A DNA stretch of 64,000 nt from NCBI RefSeq assembly GCF_000060345.1, contig NC_008571.1:1798001-1862000 (forward strand). The letters run 5' to 3'. The notes beneath the pieces were generated by a model, which worked only from the letters and a program-made list of their open reading frames with translations, was not told the DNA's origin and did no database searches. This document shows positions 10,201 to 24,121 of the stretch, piece by piece. Both the position numbers and the translations under genes were made by a program. The stretch comes from Christiangramia forsetii KT0803. GTDB lineage: Bacteria > Bacteroidota > Bacteroidia > Flavobacteriales > Flavobacteriaceae. Positions within the stretch are counted from its first letter, which is position 1; each line of letters opens with the position of its first letter.

Positions 10201-10660
10201 CCGAAAGTAACGGCATTCCCTTAGAATCTGTCACTACTCCGGTTACTGTTGATTGTTCCGAAATCGTTTTCGTTTCTGAATCAAAAAAAACATCCTTTTC
10301 CTTTAGAAGGATTACATGTTCTTCTGTAAACTCGTAGGTATAATCTACTAAAGCAAGACAGCGATTTAATAGATCTTTTGCTGAAATAATTCCGGCTTTT
10401 ACTCTAAGAGGTTGAGCTCCATCAAAAAGGTTACTTGGATAAATAAAAGTATAATCTGTCTGCTCCTTAATCAGTTGAAAAGCATCTTCAACACTAATGG
10501 TTGTGGACTTTTCAATTTTAATTTTAGCATTTTGAGAAAATAGTTCATTAGAACTAAATCCGAAACTGCTAATGCAAAAAAATAAGATAAAGACTCTCAT
10601 AATAAAGATTAATACTCCCTTGCGTAAAGGCAATAGTTTACCATTCAATTTAGTTTTCAT
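7256..10660 (-). CDS. SusC/RagA family TonB-dependent outer-membrane transporter with STN domain
   Basis: This is a 1134-residue protein. After an extended signal peptide (to about residue 43) comes an STN domain (ISVEDAFQLIKEQTDYTFIY, about 50-120), which contacts the FecR anti-sigma factor and marks the transporter as its own signal receptor. Then follow a carboxypeptidase-regulatory-like beta domain (about 140-215, VTGVVTDSKGMPL), the SusC signature NEVVVVGYGTQKRSDVTGAI, the plug (DAIQGRVSGVTV, ISIRGIGT, YIVDGV, AASGAIYGTRAANGVVIISTKKG) and the 22-strand barrel with a C-terminal F. It imports the ligand caught by SusD using TonB energy. It lies 76 bases behind fecR and a hairpin sits in that gap. 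Sigma, FecR and SusC together form a trans-envelope signalling cassette. Confidence 0.96.
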   Translation of the reverse strand: MKTKLNGKLLPLRKGVLIFIMRVFILFFCISSFGFSSNELFSQNAKIKIEKSTTISVEDAFQLIKEQTDYTFIYPSNLFDGAQPLRVKAGIISAKDLLNRCLALVDYTYEFTEEHVILLKEKDVFFDSETKTISEQSTVTGVVTDSKGMPLLSVNISIEGTNRGTQTDFDGNYSIEVAPGEKLSFQYIGFQKKTIEVGDQQIINVTLEDDLESLNEVVVVGYGTQKRSDVTGAISSVKSEELNKVVSTNPLDAIQGRVSGVTVTNSTGSPGSAPEISIRGIGTFGNNEPLYIVDGVQADPYFINTNNIASIEILKDAASGAIYGTRAANGVVIISTKKGEEGKPRIDIESSLSINTPREEMQLLNADEYISVHRQMYENAGAELPQYVVNSPINDTDWIEETHRTGYLSTNNIRISGGGKNINYSVGGNYADEIGLLIGSNFTKKGVNSQLNLDKGKLKVSTNLNYSETYREDHKFSIRETYFISPLIPVFDEEHESGFGYRTGDLPDHRNPVGEDQFLEGYTKLKYFLGNINFDFEAFKNFHIGAGFSVSDLQDYTYNFHQPFRVRDVQDIAEREFSFISEFHSEFRRLNEEYTVRYNFEIDKHAVVLLAGYQRIREPFKSTYAQAEGYKLDDEGNKVAATILDPNFNTLDAFSDGTYSASGSNAEYALVSQFGRINYAFDDKYLVQASLRRDGSSKFGKNNQYGVFPSFALGWKITEENFMENQEVFNFLKLRYSWGQAGNDSALGYYDYVALISQGKSQDDGGYVFGSPQNSYLGSIARDLQNDDLQWETNTSANFGLDFGIFDNKLQGSLNYYNSKTEDLLITKEVSPSAGINNPIVNVGAFENNGFEFEANYRNRDNEFKYAVGGTFTTINSEVTKLSNEDQVLYGVGLLFGSDHFVNQTKIGYEPGAFFLPVADGIFQSDQEVQTHSVNGNLIQPNAEPGDIRFTDQNGDGVINEDDEVYAGTAIPKYEYSLNLTGEYKNFDLTIFFQGVGGNKIYNGNDFRLLSLDTGRNYRTAALDAWTPSNTNTDVPRAVLNDPNRNNRASTRFLEDGDYLRLKTLQLGYTLSPDVLQKTFIESARIFVTGQNLFTLTDYSGLDPEVGGSVLSRGIDLNLYPKYKSLITGVQLSF

Positions 10661-10691
10661 AAATTTGTAGTTAGTTAATTACTTAATTAAT

Positions 10692-10732
10692 GGGAATGAG
10701 GGTTTAGATTGTCCAGATATAAACCCCATTCC
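10692..10732 (-). terminator. Imperfect hairpin between fecR and susC
   Basis: GGAATGAGGGTTTA and TAAACCCCATTCC pair over about 13 bp with one bulged base and a loop of about 13 bases, directly behind the fecR stop. It probably ends or attenuates the sigma-fecR transcript so that susCD needs its own, sigma-dependent, promoter. No long T run follows. Confidence 0.5.
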
Positions 10733-10736
10733 TTTT

Positions 10737-11867
10737 TCATTCCTGGTATTGCATCACTTTGATTTTATTTCCATTTAATTCAAATCGTGCTCGTTTAGTA
10801 TTTTCTATAATGTCCAGGATACTTTCAAGATTTTGCTCTTTTCTGAACCTGCCATTAAATTTCATTTCTTCTAATTCTTTTATCTGAAAATCGGCCTTTA
10901 TATCATACCACCTGGATAAAACCTCAAAAATGTCTTTTAAAGATTCATCTTTGAATAAGAACATCCCGTCTTTCCACGCGATATAATCATATACGTTTAC
11001 TTCTTTTATGCCTTCTAAAGAATTGTTTTCAATGATCGATTGCTGGCCTGGGTTTAAGGTAACCGCCTTTTTACCATATAATAGGTTTACTTCTCCTTCA
11101 ACCAGCGTAGTCACAATTTTACCTTCATTATAATTTTCAATATTGAATGAAGTCCCTACTACCTCTATATCCTGATTAGAATTTTTAACAACAAATCTCT
11201 TTCCTGCATTCTGCAAAGCAGGAGTTACTTCAAAATAAGCTTCACCGTATACCAGAACTACTTCCCGCTTATCTTTTTGATCAAAACTGGAAGGAAATTC
11301 AAGTTTGGATTTTGCATTTAGGGTAACTTTAGTTCCATCGCTCAACTCAACAGTAAATTGTTTTCCGGTTGGGACTATAATAGTATTCGTCCCAGATGTT
11401 GCTTGGGTTTTATCTATTTTAAGTTGATCTTTACTTCCCTGGTAATATTTACCGGCTACAACAGAATCATTGTTTCCAAAAGCTATTGAGGTTCCATTTT
11501 GATCTTCAAAGATTATATCCTCAGATTTTTTTTCTACTTCCTGAACATCAACTATCTGGTTCTCCTGTTCAAATGGATTATTTAGAAAGTAATAGGCTGG
11601 GAAACTCAGGAAGCCAATCACCAGGATTGCTGCAACAGTATATTTCCAATATGGAGTATTGTTTTTTACAGTTTTGGATTCAACTTTTTTCCAGGCACCG
11701 GAAGTATTAATATTAATAGCGTCACTATTATGATCGTCCTTTTTTAATTTTTGGTAATACTGGCGATGATCCTCTGAAGAAGAATACCATTGCTGAAATT
11801 CTTTTTCTTCCTCAAGGTTTAAGCCTTTTTTAATTCTTTTTATTAATAAACTATACTCCATTATCAT
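10737..11867 (-). CDS. FecR family anti-sigma factor
   Basis: This is a 376-residue inner-membrane regulator. The cytoplasmic N-terminus (about 1-70, LIKRIKKGLNLEEEKEFQQWY) would hold the sigma factor, a single membrane helix (YTVAAILVIGFLSFPAYYFL, about 75-95) follows, then the periplasmic FecR domain (TIIVPTGKQFTVELSDGTKVTLNAKSKLEFP, EAYFEV, GTSFNI, VEGEVNL) and a DUF4974-type C-terminus (FEVLSRWYDIKADF). It receives the signal from the STN domain of SusC and releases or activates the ECF sigma factor. A second in-frame ATG at 11861 could also be the start. It lies 75 bases behind the sigma gene in the same direction. Confidence 0.93.
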   Translation of the reverse strand: MIMEYSLLIKRIKKGLNLEEEKEFQQWYSSSEDHRQYYQKLKKDDHNSDAININTSGAWKKVESKTVKNNTPYWKYTVAAILVIGFLSFPAYYFLNNPFEQENQIVDVQEVEKKSEDIIFEDQNGTSIAFGNNDSVVAGKYYQGSKDQLKIDKTQATSGTNTIIVPTGKQFTVELSDGTKVTLNAKSKLEFPSSFDQKDKREVVLVYGEAYFEVTPALQNAGKRFVVKNSNQDIEVVGTSFNIENYNEGKIVTTLVEGEVNLLYGKKAVTLNPGQQSIIENNSLEGIKEVNVYDYIAWKDGMFLFKDESLKDIFEVLSRWYDIKADFQIKELEEMKFNGRFRKEQNLESILDIIENTKRARFELNGNKIKVMQYQE

Positions 11868-11942
11868 TCAGGTATGTTGCCCTTTATACTAAAGACAAAT
11901 TATTTTACGAATAGGGTGACAATTTTTAGATTTATTTTTAAC

Positions 11943-12503
11943 TCAGTTAAAGAAAACGAGCATAGAAATAATTAAGAGAGCCGATTCAATTTTAAATTTG
12001 GCGCGTTTTAATTGAGTTTTCACGGTATTAATGGAGATTTCCATTTCTTCCGCAATTTCCTTATAACTTAAACCATGCATTACCTTTAGTTTAAATATTT
12101 CCTGCATCTTCTCCGGTAAGCATTTTAAGATTTCTTCCGCTTTTTGGACAAGTTGGTACATCTCCTTTTCCGTTAGAATTTCTCCCTGAAAATCTTCAGA
12201 CAGGGATATGGAAATATCTATAATATAATCTGAATCGGTTACTTTTATTTTTTTGAGATAATTTAGACTACGGTTTCTAACCATAGTAAATAAGTAAGCC
12301 TGAAGGGATTTTTTAATTTTTAGGTTAGGAAGGTTTTCCCATAAGAAGATAAAGGTTTCCTGAACCAGATCTTCACTTGCCGATTGGTCCAGGGTGAATT
12401 TACATGAGTAGGATACCAAGCGTGGATAAAGAGCCTCAAAAACTTTTTGAAAAGCTCTTTTATCTTTTTTCTTTAATCTTTCCAGAATAAGATTTAATTC
12501 CAC
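11943..12503 (-). CDS. ECF RNA polymerase sigma factor (RpoE/FecI-like)
   Basis: This is a 186-residue sigma factor with only regions 2 and 4. Region 2 covers about residues 20-90 (YPRLVSYSCKFTLDQSASEDLVQETFIFLWENL, AYLFTMVRNRSLNYLKK). Region 4 covers about 120-175 (LPEKMQEIFKLKVMHGLSYKEIAEEMEISINTVKTQLKRAKFKI), including the helix-turn-helix. It is paired with fecR and a SusC that has an STN domain, so it should drive the susCD transcript when the ligand is present. It may also drive the divergent glycosidase operon starting at 12778. Confidence 0.95.
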   Translation of the reverse strand: MELNLILERLKKKDKRAFQKVFEALYPRLVSYSCKFTLDQSASEDLVQETFIFLWENLPNLKIKKSLQAYLFTMVRNRSLNYLKKIKVTDSDYIIDISISLSEDFQGEILTEKEMYQLVQKAEEILKCLPEKMQEIFKLKVMHGLSYKEIAEEMEISINTVKTQLKRAKFKIESALLIISMLVFFN

Positions 12504-12642
12504 TCTTTATTAATATTTAAACAAAACAAGATATTTTAACCGAGCTAAACAATTTTTTGAAATGAACTTTTAACATTTTATTGATCTTATTTCAATTAAA
12601 CCAACTGAATTATAAATTTTTGAATTTTTTTTAAACCATTTA

Positions 12643-12671
12643 TTTGGCATTTGCTAATTTTTTGTAATTTG
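12643..12671 (+). promoter_or_regulatory. Candidate Bacteroidota promoter of the GH63-fusion-lacZ operon
   Basis: TTTG at 12643-12646 and TAATTTG at 12665-12671 are separated by 18 bases, close to the primary sigma consensus TTTG-N19-TAnnTTTG (one base short). The leader to the ATG at 12778 would be about 100 bases. No separate ECF-type motif could be recognised by eye. Confidence 0.45.
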
Positions 12672-12777
12672 CACCCGTCCACATTCTTGATTTTCTACAT
12701 CACGATTTTATTTCCATTTAATTCATTTCTATTTAAGTAACCTTTTCTGAATTGTCAGATAATAAGCTTTTATAAAA

Positions 12778-14781
12778 ATGAATAAATATCTATTGCTAAG
12801 CCTTTTTTTCTTTATTGGTGCTACTTTCTTGTTCGCTCAGAAGAACTATGATCGATCAACCGAAAAAGAAATCTACAACTTATTAGACTATAATGGTACC
12901 CCAAATTCCCCAGAAGATAAATCGTTTCTTGTCTTCTCAGATAAAGGTTCCTGGTTTGGTTATTCCATGCCTACAGCATCAGATCAAAACGGATTTTCAG
13001 GCCCATTTATAATGTCGCAGGAAAATGGTGCCTGGTTAGCACCTTCTCTCGTTGAAATTCGCATAAAAAATTTAAATGTAGTCAATGATACCCTGGCAGT
13101 TAAAAAAACCTACCAGGGAGGATTATCCGGTTTAAAATTTCAGAAAGAAACCGAAAACTGGCAAATATCGCATTCCATGTTTTTTGCTTCTTCTAAAACG
13201 GCGGTTTTTAAATTTCAGTTCAAAAACCTTCAGAATAAATCGATTTCTATCCAACCAGTTTTAGAAGGGAAAATCTTTGATGCCGAGTTCAGGTTACAAA
13301 AAACAGAAGAATTTATAAAAGTGAAAAGTGAAGTCAATAATTTCTATGGTTTGCTTGACCTGCCTGAAGAAGTTGAACCTTCTTCAATAATGGTTTCAGA
13401 TACTTCCTATACGGCAAATTTAGAACCTATTACTATTGCTCCGGGCGAAACCTATGAGTTAGTTTATTCTTTTTCATTCGCTACGGAATTCGATGATAAG
13501 GAACTCGCATTAATTGAAACTGTTCAGAAAAATTTCACGGAAGAGTATAGAGAAGTAAAAAGTGAAAAACTAGCTACCATCAATGCAATCAATAATAAAA
13601 TGCAAAAACAGTGGCGTGATTCAACCTATTATGAAGTGGCTCAAAAATCTTTACTCACCCTTCAAAACAATTGGAGAGCAGCTTCCGGCGGATTAAAATA
13701 TGATGGATTTTTCCCTAGTTATAATTATAAATGGTTTTATGGTTTTTGGGCCTGGGACAGCTGGAAACATGCGGTGGCAGTAGCGTTTTACAATACTGAA
13801 CTGGCAAAACAGCAAGTGCTGGCCATGTATGATTATCAAACCGAAACCGGATTTATACCCGATTGTGTTTATCGTGATAATTTAATTGAAGAAAATAACT
13901 ACAGGAATACTAAACCCCCGCTTTCTGCCTGGGCTGCCTGGGTAATTTTTCAACAGGATGGCGATAAGGAATTCATTAAAAAAATATACCCGAAAATCAA
14001 AAAACAACATGACTGGTGGTACCAATACCGTGACCATGATCAAGACGGGCTCTGTGAATATGGTTCTACCGATGGAACTTTAATTGCCGCTAAGTGGGAA
14101 AGCGGGATGGACAACGCCGTTCGTTTTGACGATACAAAATTGCTTAAAAATGTTGAAAATGCTTATTCAATGGATCAGGAAAGCGTGGATCTCAACTCTT
14201 ATTTATATGCTGAAAAACTTTATTTAAAGAAATTGGCAAATATTCTAGATGAAAAAGAAGAAGAAATACAATTCTTAAATGAAGCTAAAACCCTGAAAAA
14301 GCAAATTCGGAAGCAATTCTATAATGAGAAGGATGGCTGGTTCTACGATACTTCTATAGACGGTAAGTCGTTTATTGAAGTAAAAGGCAGCGAAGGCTGG
14401 ATCCCTCTTTGGGCTGGAGTCGCCTCAGAATCTGAAGCCAAAAATCTTATGGAAATCATGATGGATAGCACAAACTTTAATACGCATGTTCCACTACAAA
14501 CATTAGATGCCAGTTCAGAAAAATTTAAACCGGATGGAGGCTATTGGCGTGGACCAACCTGGATAGATCAATCGTATTTCGGGATCAAAGGACTAAGAAA
14601 ATACGGATACAATAAGGAGGCAAACGAATTGACCAAAAAATTAATCCATAATGCTAAAGGAGTAACTAAAAAAGGAAAGGCCATTCGCGAAAACTATAAC
14701 CCAGTAACGGGAGAAGGCCTGGAAGCTTACAACTTTAGCTGGTCTGCCGCGCATTATTTACTTCTGCTTTTAAACGAATAG
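12778..14781 (+). CDS. Glycoside hydrolase family 63 glucosidase (YgjK-like), secreted
   Basis: This is a 667-residue protein with a signal peptide (to about residue 20, ATFLFAQ), so it is periplasmic or surface-located. It closely resembles Escherichia coli YgjK over its length: NWRAASGGLKYDGFFPSYNYKWFYGFWAWDSWKHA, GFIPDCVYRDN, NTKPPLSAWAAW, YWRGPTWIDQSYFGIKGLRKYGY and a terminal NFSWSAAHYLLLL. The expected acid is D445 in ESGMDNA and the expected base E638 in IRENYNPVTG, so both catalytic residues are kept. GH63 enzymes invert and cleave alpha-glucosides. YgjK acts on Glc-alpha-1,3 links, and its glycosynthase mutants form Glc-alpha-1,2-Gal (from memory of the literature), which is the disaccharide carried by collagen hydroxylysine. 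It is the first of three tightly packed plus-strand genes. Confidence 0.88.
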   Translation: MNKYLLLSLFFFIGATFLFAQKNYDRSTEKEIYNLLDYNGTPNSPEDKSFLVFSDKGSWFGYSMPTASDQNGFSGPFIMSQENGAWLAPSLVEIRIKNLNVVNDTLAVKKTYQGGLSGLKFQKETENWQISHSMFFASSKTAVFKFQFKNLQNKSISIQPVLEGKIFDAEFRLQKTEEFIKVKSEVNNFYGLLDLPEEVEPSSIMVSDTSYTANLEPITIAPGETYELVYSFSFATEFDDKELALIETVQKNFTEEYREVKSEKLATINAINNKMQKQWRDSTYYEVAQKSLLTLQNNWRAASGGLKYDGFFPSYNYKWFYGFWAWDSWKHAVAVAFYNTELAKQQVLAMYDYQTETGFIPDCVYRDNLIEENNYRNTKPPLSAWAAWVIFQQDGDKEFIKKIYPKIKKQHDWWYQYRDHDQDGLCEYGSTDGTLIAAKWESGMDNAVRFDDTKLLKNVENAYSMDQESVDLNSYLYAEKLYLKKLANILDEKEEEIQFLNEAKTLKKQIRKQFYNEKDGWFYDTSIDGKSFIEVKGSEGWIPLWAGVASESEAKNLMEIMMDSTNFNTHVPLQTLDASSEKFKPDGGYWRGPTWIDQSYFGIKGLRKYGYNKEANELTKKLIHNAKGVTKKGKAIRENYNPVTGEGLEAYNFSWSAAHYLLLLLNE

Positions 14782-14783
14782 TT

Positions 14784-20913
<6,130 letters not shown>

Positions 20914-21250
20914 ATTAAGATTGAACCAATCTATATGGACATTTAATGACAGTTGAATAGTAGCATACATTTATAATATTCGCATTAAAAGTAATAGACC
21001 ATTTAATATGTTATTTAAATCTAGCTTACTGTAAGCCATAAGAAATACATTCAGCCTAGTGATCATCTGCGTGATAACCCGGAGGTCCCGAGTTAAAATC
21101 TCGGTCTCGCTAAAATTAAATAAAGGGCTTTCGAGAAATTGGAAGTCCTATAAAATTTCATCTGGCACAAAATGATATCACATAAATCTTATAGTATCCT
21201 ATATTGAGATTGGGCACCTCTATTAATTCGATTTGCGCTTCGGAAAATAA
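20914..21250. other. Intergenic region at the right edge of the glycosidase operon
   Basis: This gap of about 337 bases separates convergent genes. It holds no protein-coding frame that I can support. Its one recognisable content is the decayed tRNA-like sequence at 21039-21112. I see no strong terminator hairpin for either flanking gene. Confidence 0.5.
21039..21112 (+). pseudogene. Decayed tRNA gene, tRNA-Ile(GAT)-like
   Basis: The 3' half is well preserved: variable loop AGGTC, T stem CCGAG/CTCGG with loop TTAAAAT (TTCAAAT expected), acceptor strand TCTCGCT and discriminator A. The anticodon loop reads GTGATAA, near the CTGATAA of tRNA-Ile(GAT). The D-arm region (CATTCAGCCTAGTGATCA) is recognisable but one base short. 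The anticodon stem (TCTGC/CCCGG) no longer pairs and the 5' acceptor strand has diverged. It cannot fold as a working tRNA. Such relics are often left by integrating elements that use tRNA genes as attachment sites. Confidence 0.6.
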
Positions 21251-21964
21251 TTAAGATCTCCTTCCAACCTTATAGTTTATATAATTTTTCTTCATCCATA
21301 AATAGGCGAAACAGTCCATTAAAGGTTTGATTAACCTGTTTCTAAGACCGAATTTTGGAGTTCCGGCAATTCTAGGGAAGTGTTTTATAGGTACCTGCTT
21401 AATACGCCCACCCTGCAACAAAATCATGGCAGGAAGAAAACGATGAAGCCCACTAAACATAGGAATTCTTTTTGCGTAATCTGTTCTTATTATTTTTAAT
21501 GGACAGCCGGTATCATCCATTCCATCATGTGTAAACCAGTTTCTCACCGTATTGGCTACGTGTGAAGATAAATTTTTAATCCCAGAATCTTTTCGCTCAT
21601 GTCTATAACCGGTCACAAGATCATAATTATCAATTTCATCCAATAGAAGATTAAAATCGAAAGGATCGGTTTGAAGATCTGAATCTATATATCCTGTTAG
21701 ATTTGTTTCAGAATAATCGAATCCGGCTTTAATCGCAGCACTCAAGCCTGCATTTTTTTCAAAGCTGATATATTTAAATTCAGGGTTTCTTTGGCATATA
21801 TCAATAACTAACTTTTCTGAATTATCTTTTGAACCATCATTTACAAAAAGTACCTGGGTATTTATCCTGGAATTAGAAATATACTCCATCATTTTTTCTT
21901 CTACCCTTTTCAGGTTCTCCTCTTCATTATATAAAGGAACAATGATCGTAAGACTATAATCCAT
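21251..21964 (-). CDS. Family 2 glycosyltransferase (dolichol/undecaprenyl-phosphate sugar transferase-like)
   Basis: This is a 237-residue GT-A enzyme with no membrane helices. It shows the nucleotide-binding start TIIVPLYNEEENL, FVNDGSKDNSE, the DxD-like SDLQTDP (metal and UDP/GDP-sugar binding), GYRHERKDSG and a TDYAK-containing C-terminus. The layout matches DPM1-like or ArnC-like enzymes that transfer a sugar to a polyprenyl phosphate. The usual C-terminal membrane helices of ArnC-like forms are absent, so it resembles the short soluble type. It stands alone on the minus strand, so neither donor nor acceptor can be told from context. Confidence 0.88.
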   Translation of the reverse strand: MDYSLTIIVPLYNEEENLKRVEEKMMEYISNSRINTQVLFVNDGSKDNSEKLVIDICQRNPEFKYISFEKNAGLSAAIKAGFDYSETNLTGYIDSDLQTDPFDFNLLLDEIDNYDLVTGYRHERKDSGIKNLSSHVANTVRNWFTHDGMDDTGCPLKIIRTDYAKRIPMFSGLHRFLPAMILLQGGRIKQVPIKHFPRIAGTPKFGLRNRLIKPLMDCFAYLWMKKNYINYKVGRRS

Positions 21965-22270
21965 ACTGAAAAATAAATTTGAGCAAAAATAGATTTAAAA
22001 ATGAGAAATGACAATCATTGCAAACTCACATTATATTTTCCGTTAAAATCATCTATGTATTTCAAGTTTTATCCTGAATAATATTGAAAACTTTAAAGAT
22101 TATTCTTTCACATTACTTTATAAGGCTTTCATAAAATATTGTCAAAAGCTAAAAATTCGGGCTGGTTACTTATTAATCTTCCTAAATTAGGTTTTAGTAC
22201 AAATACAAATCAATCAATAACCCATAATAATAGCAACTATAGGCTATTATCAAATTAAGTTTTCAAAGTA
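21965..22270. other. Divergent intergenic region with a perfect small inverted repeat
   Basis: The region between the GT2 and QEGLA genes is AT-rich. ATAATAGC (22227-22234) and GCTATTAT (22243-22250) are exact inverted repeats with an 8-base spacer, ending 20 bases before the QEGLA start codon. It could be an operator or a 5' UTR hairpin. No clear TAnnTTTG element was found (the nearest is TAGGTTTT at 22188). Confidence 0.45.
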
Positions 22271-24121
22271 ATGCAGGAAATACCTGATTTATCTGAAAAT
22301 TCCATTCAGCAAATTTTAACAATTCTTGAAAAAGAAAAGGAAATTAGTTGCAACTTACCCGGTAAAGGAGTTTTACATATCGAGAAGGAACTTCCATATC
22401 TGGTTATTTACCGGAAAAAAAGTAACGATAAAGGAACTAAAAGATTTGTCACCAACGAATCTTCTTACCTGATTATTGGGACCGAAGACTTCGCGGGATA
22501 TCAAAATTTACTTTATAAAATTTCCGATCAATTATCGGCTGAGATGGAATCTTACCTCCTATTCGAGATCTATTCCGGAAAGCATGATTCAGCAAAAATT
22601 AAAATTAAAGGACCGGCTCAAAGGTTACCGTCTGCTTTAGATACCCTAAAAGAAGATTTCCTGAAAATAAATAAACAATTCACGGGCATCTATCTCGATA
22701 CAGAAATTATAGACACTCCAAATAGACAGGCAGAAGGTGAACTATCTCTTATGGAAGTTGAAGATGCAAAAAGCTGTGGTGCGGTGGTTGTTGGACTTGA
22801 AATTCCCCCTGTTTATAGAACTGAGGAAAATCATCTATATCCAGTCTTTTTTAGAAATTTTAAGGATTATTTAATTAGAGCTATCCATCGTTCATTTTTT
22901 GAATTCATTAGAGTTCAAACATCTGGTGGAGTAGCTAGTTTTAATGCACTTGGAAGAAAGTACTTAAAGCAAATAGTTTTTGATATTGATAAGCAACTGG
23001 CAGATATAGAAAGATCTTATCAATTTCTTTGGCTCGTTTCGCCAGCAAATATCTACGATATTAAAAAGGAGTTTTTCGATAGTAAATATCAAAATGTCAT
23101 AGATTACCATTACAGATTATTACCGGTAGATCCAGATGTGCTGAAGCGAAAACTTTATAACCTTAAAATTGAGGATATCGATGATCCCGCCATGTCTTTT
23201 CTGTTTAGAGAAAAACGTGAAGAGCTAGATATGCAGATCACCATGTTAAACGAGCGGGGTACCCAAAATTTTAAATATGATAGTATTCGTCTTTACAAAG
23301 GCGTTGAAAGAAGTCTTTGTGAAGAAGCTCGGAATATCCTGAACAAAGTTGAAGAAAAAACTGAAACCCAGGAAGACCATCTAATAGACTCTAAAGCTTT
23401 CAGTAGTCTGGCAAGAAAAGAGTTTGATTATTATCACGAACAAGACGAAAATTTTAAATGTAAAGTGCATATTAGGAAAGATGTGAATATCATGATGGTA
23501 TCGCATGGTGAACTATATGTTCCTGCAGATTATAAAATGAGCCGGGTTGAGGCAGATGCGCTTATCCAACACGAGGTAGGAACACATGTTCTCACCTATT
23601 ATAATGGTAGCAACCAACCTTTACATCAGATGAGTATTGGACTGGCAGATTACGATCCGCTTCAGGAAGGCCTTGCCGTAATGTCAGAATTTATGGTAGA
23701 TGGACTTACTGCCAATAGATTAAGAATACTTGCCGGGCGTGTGATTGCTGGTGAAGCATTGATGGAAGGAGGAAACTTTCAGGAAATCTTTAGATTATTA
23801 AAACAAACCTATAATTTTTCTGCTGAAAGGTCTTTTAATATTACCTCACGAATAATGCAAGGAGGTGGGTTTATGAAAGATATTATCTATTTAAAAGGAT
23901 TGGTATTACTTAAAGAACATTTGAAAAATGGAGGAGACTATGAACCTCTTCTAGCCGGAAAATATGGAATAAAACACACCGGTATTATAAAGGAGCTTAC
24001 AGATAGAAAAGTTCTTAATCCTGTGCAGGTTAAACCTAGTTACCTGCACAGTGAAAAAATGTATGAAAAATTAGAATTAATCAGGCAAGGCCTTAGCCTG
24101 CCACAAATGGTATGTAAATGA
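22271..24121 (+). CDS. QEGLA-motif zinc metallopeptidase (DUF1704, MATCAP/TMCP-like)
   Basis: This is a 616-residue protein without signal peptide. The HExxxH zinc motif is IQHEVGTH (H434, E435, H439), followed by LADYDPLQEGLAVMSEF with Q465-E466, the QEGLA signature. Family annotation calls it flavohemoglobin expression-modulating QEGLA motif protein. Structurally it belongs with the eukaryotic tubulin tyrosine carboxypeptidases MATCAP/TMCP, which also use HExxxH plus a later Glu. It is therefore probably a metallo-carboxypeptidase cutting a C-terminal residue from a peptide or small conjugate, in the cytoplasm. Its stop overlaps the ATG of the next gene (ATGA), so translation is coupled to an ATP-grasp ligase. 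The family name based on flavohemoglobin expression says little about its chemistry. Confidence 0.88.
   Translation: MQEIPDLSENSIQQILTILEKEKEISCNLPGKGVLHIEKELPYLVIYRKKSNDKGTKRFVTNESSYLIIGTEDFAGYQNLLYKISDQLSAEMESYLLFEIYSGKHDSAKIKIKGPAQRLPSALDTLKEDFLKINKQFTGIYLDTEIIDTPNRQAEGELSLMEVEDAKSCGAVVVGLEIPPVYRTEENHLYPVFFRNFKDYLIRAIHRSFFEFIRVQTSGGVASFNALGRKYLKQIVFDIDKQLADIERSYQFLWLVSPANIYDIKKEFFDSKYQNVIDYHYRLLPVDPDVLKRKLYNLKIEDIDDPAMSFLFREKREELDMQITMLNERGTQNFKYDSIRLYKGVERSLCEEARNILNKVEEKTETQEDHLIDSKAFSSLARKEFDYYHEQDENFKCKVHIRKDVNIMMVSHGELYVPADYKMSRVEADALIQHEVGTHVLTYYNGSNQPLHQMSIGLADYDPLQEGLAVMSEFMVDGLTANRLRILAGRVIAGEALMEGGNFQEIFRLLKQTYNFSAERSFNITSRIMQGGGFMKDIIYLKGLVLLKEHLKNGGDYEPLLAGKYGIKHTGIIKELTDRKVLNPVQVKPSYLHSEKMYEKLELIRQGLSLPQMVCK

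Noticed and set aside
1-12503. One continuous red-algal galactan locus including susCD
   Set aside because: The GH16/GH2 pair is separated from susCD by an unrelated serine hydrolase and two gaps, and the genes around susCD point to a glycosylated amino acid instead.
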